A DNA stretch of 6,446 nt from Candidatus Bipolaricaulota bacterium (GTDB taxonomy: Bacteria > Bipolaricaulota > Bipolaricaulia > RBG-16-55-9), in assembly GCA_027021605.1 (NCBI GenBank), contig JALUUA010000284.1:1-6446 (forward strand), read 5' to 3'. Positions 5,827 through 6,446 of this stretch are shown piece by piece; position 1 is the first letter of the stretch, and the number at the start of each line of letters is the position of its first letter. Below the pieces are notes generated by a model that had not been told where the DNA came from, did no database searches, and was given only the letters and a program-made list of their open reading frames with translations. The position numbers and the translations under genes are program-made.

Positions 5827-6446
5827 GAGCGGGCGACGAGGTGCCCGAGCCCGGCGCCGAGCGCCACGAACACGACGCCCAAAAGCAGCGCTCGGACGCC
5901 CAACTGGGTGAAGGCCCCCGGCTCGAGCAGCTCCGGGAGCGCCCGTGCCAACTCCGACCCGGGGGCAGGAACGAGCCCGCGTCCTCCCCCGGCGGCGAGG
6001 AGGGCGGCCAGGAGCGCGCCGAGCGCCGCGTAGAGCCCCCCTAGGAGCGCGAAGGGCCGCCGGATCACGGCGGGATCGACGCCCGAGAGCTCCAGCAGCT
6101 CCCGCTCCGCGCGGAAGCTCCGCTGGGCCGCGCGGAGGCTGAGCCCCAGCAGGCCCAGGGCCACGGCGACCCCCAAGAGGAGCCCCCCCAGGAGGAGCCA
6201 TCGGCCCGGCGGGCCCTCGACCCAAGCCCGCACGAGCCCCGGCGGCTCCGGCTGCGGCTCCTCCACCCGCTCGAAGACCCCCCAGCCCACCAGGCGCGCG
6301 ATCACCGCCTCCGCGGAGGCCCCCCGACGCAGCGCGATGCGATAAGCCCCCAGGCCCCGGCTCCCCTCTCCCCCCTTCGGCGATCCGGGGGCTGCGGTCT
6401 GCCCCGAGGTCCCCTCTCGCTTCAGCTTCAGAAAAACAAAGCGCAC
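5679..6446 (-). CDS. ftsX: FtsX-like cell-division ABC transporter permease (C-terminal 255 residues, N-terminus outside the window)
   Basis: FtsX pairs with the ATPase FtsE in the inner membrane and activates cell-wall hydrolases during division. Seen here, numbering from the window edge: the end of the extracellular domain (about 1-80, including AYRIALRRGASAEAVIARLV), membrane helix 83-104, a cytoplasmic loop with ERELLELSGVDPAVIRRPF (114-132) matching the FtsX pattern of an E-x-x-x-L-x-G-A/V segment before an RxPF helix, helix 132-153, an extracellular loop, helix 183-204, and a 51-residue low-complexity tail rich in Ser, Arg, Gly and Pro. The first membrane helix is missing, so the true start lies beyond base 6446; the GTG at the edge need not be the start. 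Other FtsX/MacB-type permeases are possible, but the size and helix order favour FtsX. The stop (5679-5681) lies inside the opposing phosphodiesterase gene. Confidence 0.85.
   Translation of the reverse strand: MRFVFLKLKREGTSGQTAAPGSPKGGEGSRGLGAYRIALRRGASAEAVIARLVGWGVFERVEEPQPEPPGLVRAWVEGPPGRWLLLGGLLLGVAVALGLLGLSLRAAQRSFRAERELLELSGVDPAVIRRPFALLGGLYAALGALLAALLAAGGGRGLVPAPGSELARALPELLEPGAFTQLGVRALLLGVVFVALGAGLGHLVARSYKYPSPRSRSRTSSSSAGESGDGGGGGDGTDSEGGKPSRPDPEAPTPA
5739..5762 (+). repeat. Four imperfect hexamer repeats (TCCGYC) inside overlapping genes
   Basis: TCCGTC, TCCGCC, TCCGCC and TCCGTC lie head to tail. On the plus strand they encode the Pro-rich linker of the phosphodiesterase (SPPPPPSP); on the minus strand they encode the Gly-rich run in the FtsX tail. 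A GAGGAGGAGGAGG run lies just downstream (about 5780-5792). Slippage-prone repeats may explain how this linker grew. Confidence 0.7.

Noticed and set aside
4359..6044. A second plus-strand open frame of 561 codons, the same length as the phosphodiesterase, in a different frame
   Set aside because: It encodes almost only Arg, Pro, Gly and Ala with no recognisable motif and runs through the ftsX region. It is a by-product of high GC content, and the equal length is coincidence.
5230..6225. Long minus-strand open frame antisense to the phosphodiesterase and in another frame of ftsX
   Set aside because: Low-complexity Gly/Pro/Arg composition and no domain motifs; the ftsX frame in the same region has clear membrane helices and family motifs.
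6444..6446. GTG at the right edge as the true ftsX start
   Set aside because: The first membrane helix and most of the extracellular domain would be missing, so the gene must begin outside the window.

Overview
This is a gene-dense, GC-rich (clearly above 60% by eye) bacterial chromosomal window. It holds six protein genes on two strands and no RNA gene, mobile element or CRISPR array that I can see. The genes are ordinary chromosomal ones: a membrane protease modulator, GMP synthase, glycosyltransferases and the cell-division permease FtsX. GTG starts (guaA, the phosphodiesterase) and proteins rich in Arg, Glu, Leu and Pro fit a GC-rich, perhaps thermophilic, lineage. The phylum cannot be fixed from sequence alone. 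The GT4 enzyme resembles the diacylglycerol-glycosyltransferase type best known from low-GC Gram-positives, and HflK has a short N-terminus without the long Gly-rich stretch of proteobacterial HflK.

Layout. Bases 1-513 (minus) are the first 171 codons of hflK, running off the left edge. Bases 514-675 form a divergent control region between hflK and guaA, with a perfect 16-bp palindrome and candidate promoters facing both ways. Then comes a same-strand plus run: guaA (676-2244), a GT4 glycosyltransferase (2282-3382), a GT2 glycosyltransferase (3354-4100, overlapping its predecessor by 29 nt) and an alkaline-phosphatase-superfamily phosphodiesterase (4141-5826). The gaps are 37 nt, -29 nt and 40 nt, with no terminator visible between genes, so one transcription unit is likely. 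Converging on it from the right is the C-terminal 255 codons of an FtsX-like permease (5679-6446, minus), whose N-terminus lies beyond the window.

How the genes may work together. GuaA makes GMP. The three genes after it look like a small glycolipid or glycan module: a retaining GT4 possibly acting on a lipid acceptor, a GT-A fold GT2, and a soluble metal-dependent phosphodiesterase or phosphatase. The link to guaA may only be shared transcription. The most unusual structure is at the right end. The phosphodiesterase and ftsX genes overlap tail to tail by 148 nt, and almost all of the FtsX tail after its last membrane helix is encoded antisense to the phosphodiesterase's Pro/Ser linker and C-terminal motif. 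I see no convincing new defence or mobile system here.
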